From assembly GCA_037954235.1 (NCBI GenBank), contig JBBMOA010000006.1, positions 26,111,541-26,175,540 of the forward strand: 64,000 nt of DNA, given 5' to 3'. Made by a program: the position numbers and the translations under genes. Under the pieces are notes generated by a model. It did not search any database and was not told the DNA's origin. It saw only the letters and a list, made by a program, of their open reading frames with translations. Source of the DNA: Aulostomus chinensis. Taxonomy: Eukaryota > Chordata > Actinopteri > Syngnathiformes > Aulostomidae. Each line of letters starts with the position of its first letter. The first letter of the stretch is position 1. Of this stretch, positions 61,300 through 64,000 are shown in pieces.

Positions 61300-61500
61300 T
61301 AAGGCAAAGCAATTAAAACAAAGGCATATTTAACATGGGGTTAATGATTGGCTGACCCTGCAGTCAGCGCAGTGACAATATCTTAATTATTGAGAAACCT
61401 AAAGTCATTACGCCTACGAATGGCCTGAGGAGCGTCTCTATTGATTGGGATCCAGTCCCATTATAGGCCCAGCCCGGACCAATGAAGCCCTCTATTATAG
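61300..61500. promoter_or_regulatory. Candidate conserved non-coding element
   Basis: Contains GCAATTAAAACAAAGGCATA (Sox-like ACAAAG), GGGGTTAATGATTGGCTGAC, ATATCTTAATTATTGAG and CTATTGATTGGGATCC. These are homeodomain, Sox, CCAAT-like and GGGATTA-type cores in a repeat-free 200-bp block. The enhancer reading is inferred from motif density only. Confidence 0.28.
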
Positions 61501-61504
61501 ACAC

Positions 61505-61532
61505 ACTCTCTCTCTCTCTCTCTCTCTCTCTT
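61505..61532. repeat. (CT)n microsatellite
   Basis: About 14 CT units. Confidence 0.93.
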
Positions 61533-63479
61533 TCCTCCTCCCTGTGTGTCTCAATGCAAGCTATTGGATGTATTGAACAGTGAGACAAGAGCAAGACAAA
61601 GCTTGTGGGCTTTATTGCTTTCTAAAAAATTCATAACCAAGCCTGACGTTTTTGCTGAGGAATGATTATTTTCCTCCGTTCTTCAATCTACTTTCCTTTA
61701 TGGGCCTTCTCATTTTTTTTGGTTTAAGTGGCAGGAGTGTTAAAAATCAACCTCTAACCGTATTGATCAGTTCTTTTCCCCCATATGAAGTTAGAAACCT
61801 TTTATCCTACGCGTACTGTATGGATGGCGTATCTTGGCGACTGCTCTTGTGATTCAAAACAAGTACAGCATAAATCCATCTTGCACTCTTTTCCTTTAAG
61901 ATGCACGTATGAATTTTGTGCCTTTTGACCCGTCACCCGCTGGTGTTGGCCCTCACTCCATCATGACAAACTTCCTCACCTCTGTGTCGTACATCTACGT
62001 CAGTGACTGCACCGCTGCATTTCACAGCATTTCTACTTAATTAAGTGTAATGCCTGCAAAACTCAAGGATCCAGATGTTTTTTTTTTTTAATGTTGGTGT
62101 TTGAGGTGTGAAGGAAAGTGTTCTTCTTTTAAAATGTTTAGATCGCTGAACCGACTCATCCAGTGATAGATCTGCACTAAAAAGTAACCATTAATCAACA
62201 TTTTTGTTTGCCTATTTTTTTTACTTATTTAGAACACTGAAAAATTGTTGAGTAAAGTGCAATGTAAATATATATTTGAATCAGTCCTTTCAACTTGAAT
62301 TATCATCTTCACCTGTTGTAATTCTTTATGTCATTAACATCAATCCTAATTTATATATTGAGGCATAAACATAGAACACAAAATGTAACTGCCATTCCGT
62401 TCGATTAGTTTAGCAGTTATGACAAGTACATGTAGCTTTTAATGAAGAGCAGTTTATCTATTTTATGGTTTCACGAAGAAGAAAAACATTTGAAGGAGAC
62501 CACATCTCCATAAATCATCTCTTCAACAGATATTACATTGGAGCAAAAGTCACGACGATCAGTCGCTTCTCTTTTGATCCAAAATCCAGTCTTTGTTTTT
62601 TGACTGCAGTGAGAATGCATCCAGAGGAATAAATGCATATCACATGACAAGACTGCCTTTAGCGTGGTTGTCATAGTGATATAAAGATTTGATCTTATCC
62701 GTGGTGACTCTGCTTTATCTGTGTTCTGCCTTAAATATTAATCTTTGTGGATGCATTTGAGCATGCTACTAATATTTTATTGTAATATATTTTTGAGAAA
62801 ATCTACATCGGACATGTTCTTTTGCAGATTGAAAAAATATCTTTCAATTCCACCTCTTCCCTTCTTAGAAACTGCGGAACATATGAATTTGATAAATACT
62901 TTTCATTTCATATTTTTCATTCTTGTCTATAAAATCCATTTTCATTGTTTGTGCACCAGAGGCTTCGAGTGTCCACATCATCCCTACAGTATGTGTTCTG
63001 AATTTTGGAACGGCATCAGCTTCTTAAATACTTGTGATGTCATAAATCCTGTTTTGTAGGCCCGCCTTTTCTTCAGATTTTTCACAGAGCACAGAGAAAA
63101 TTTACACTTTCTCTCTCTGTCTCTTTCTCTCTCGTGTCTGCTAATACATGAGTCAACACAGTGAAGCTCAAACACTCAGGAAGGCAACTTTAACCCTCCG
63201 TATCTCTCCAGCATGCACACATCGCTGCGTGTTCATGTACACAAACATTTGCTTGTTGATTGATAGGCTGCCGGATCCATTTATCCAATATCCCTTTCAT
63301 TGGACTGCTGCGTAGCACAGCCCAATTCGATCTGTAACAGGAGGCTTGCGAGAAGGACACCATGTCATGATGTGTGTTTTATGATAAATATCGAAGCCAG
63401 ACAACTTCTCCACTGTCACACTGCTTCCTCCTCTTGTGGCCCCAGAGTGAAGCAGCATGGGGAGAGCTGAGATGTAATT
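61533..63479. other. Gene-free A+T-rich DNA
   Basis: No gene or mobile element is recognised. T-runs at 62078-62089 and CT-rich sequence at 63105-63135 are the only simple sequence. Confidence 0.5.
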
Positions 63480-63640
63480 ACCCAATCAGTGTGTGCCGTC
63501 CTTATTAAAACACTACTAACAGTGCTCTATTATTGAAATACCCCCCACTGGACTCTTCTTAATTCATTAAATAAATTAGCACCAGTGCCTTTAATAATTC
63601 ATAGAACGATGTCTACTTTTTCCTCCCCCGCTGAGGGTAG
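63480..63640. promoter_or_regulatory. Candidate conserved element, homeodomain-rich
   Basis: Dense ATTA/TAAT cores (GTCCTTATTAAAACAC, CTTAATTCATTAAATAAATTAGC, CTTTAATAATTCATAG) occur in a repeat-free block. A chance A+T-rich patch is a real alternative. Confidence 0.2.
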
Positions 63641-64000
63641 CTATGACAAAAACTGTGAATTTACAGGCAAGGAGTGTAACATAATACTGAGTAGAATGGC
63701 GAGTCATGACAGCAGGCAATCAGGGTTAAAGACTCAAACGCCTCTTTTTCCCCATGCAGATTCAGATTTTTAACATCGTAAAATAAAATGCCCCTTATGT
63801 AGTTACAATTTTATTTTTGTTTTATACCTTCCAGATACTTAGAAACTCATTAATTAGCAAGATTAAGTTCAGGTTAATGTGTGTGAGTATGAAGTGATGC
63901 TTTTTTTTTTTGTTTGTTCCCCACTTGGTTTCCTGGATGTCTCCTGTGTCCCGCTCATTTGTGTTGCATTAATGTGCTAATGAGAATATCCTTGAGCTAG
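63641..64000. other. No gene recognised
   Basis: Single-copy DNA with a run of 11 T (63901-63911). Nothing supportable up to the window end. Confidence 0.5.

Overview
This is a gene-poor stretch of animal nuclear DNA, most likely from a spiny-rayed (acanthomorph) teleost fish. The case rests on A+T-rich single-copy sequence, very many (CA)n/(TG)n microsatellites, and several copies of a tRNA-headed SINE whose 3' end carries the GGATAAGCGGAAGAAAATGG-type motif and a (GGAT)n tail, a repeat type that is very common in percomorph fishes. There is no operon structure, no ribosome binding sites and no long open frames. I recognise no protein-coding gene, rRNA, functional tRNA, microRNA or CRISPR array. 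The longest open frames are held open by dinucleotide repeats or lie inside transposons. The window is best read as an intergenic desert or the interior of very large introns.

Layout. 1-7220: single-copy sequence with a pyrimidine tract, a TATC microsatellite, a CA microsatellite and an exon-like patch near 1.2-1.4 kb. 7221-7852: a minus-strand SINE with 10-bp target-site duplications, split by a 201-bp hAT-type MITE that has its own 8-bp duplications. 7853-19050: single-copy DNA with CA/TG arrays, a candidate regulatory element at 13.5-13.8 kb and an exon-like segment at 18.05 kb. 19057-19427: a second minus-strand SINE. 21760-22425: a diverged interspersed repeat rich in AAGTAC. 29.2-29.5 kb: a candidate regulatory block with five ATTGATC/GATCAAT sites. 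29737-30120: a plus-strand SINE. 30.3-31.05 kb: a diverged repeat with the GGTGGCGCTATGAC motif. 34.6-35.1 kb: about three degenerate tandem units of 200-215 bp. 36.7-37.0 and 40.2-40.35 kb: candidate conserved non-coding blocks. 42.9-43.2 kb: G-rich. 48.4-49.97 kb: two diverged interspersed repeats. 51383-51469: a perfect 38-bp inverted repeat. 52.4-53.6 kb: GC-richer, exon-like patches. 55635-55765: a nested inverted repeat. 57324-57449: a 5'-truncated SINE/LINE tail with 14-bp duplications. 57.9-61.5 kb: dense CT, CA and TG arrays. 61.3-61.5 and 63.5-63.64 kb: homeodomain-rich candidate elements.

How the parts work together. The only demonstrable biology is mobile-element history: a LINE-mobilised SINE family inserted at least four times, and a cut-and-paste MITE later jumped into one copy. 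The rest is neutral or possibly cis-regulatory DNA. I could not run a comparison, so calls of conserved element or exon are inferences from composition, motif content and splice-like signals. Family assignments of diverged repeats rest on remembered consensus motifs.
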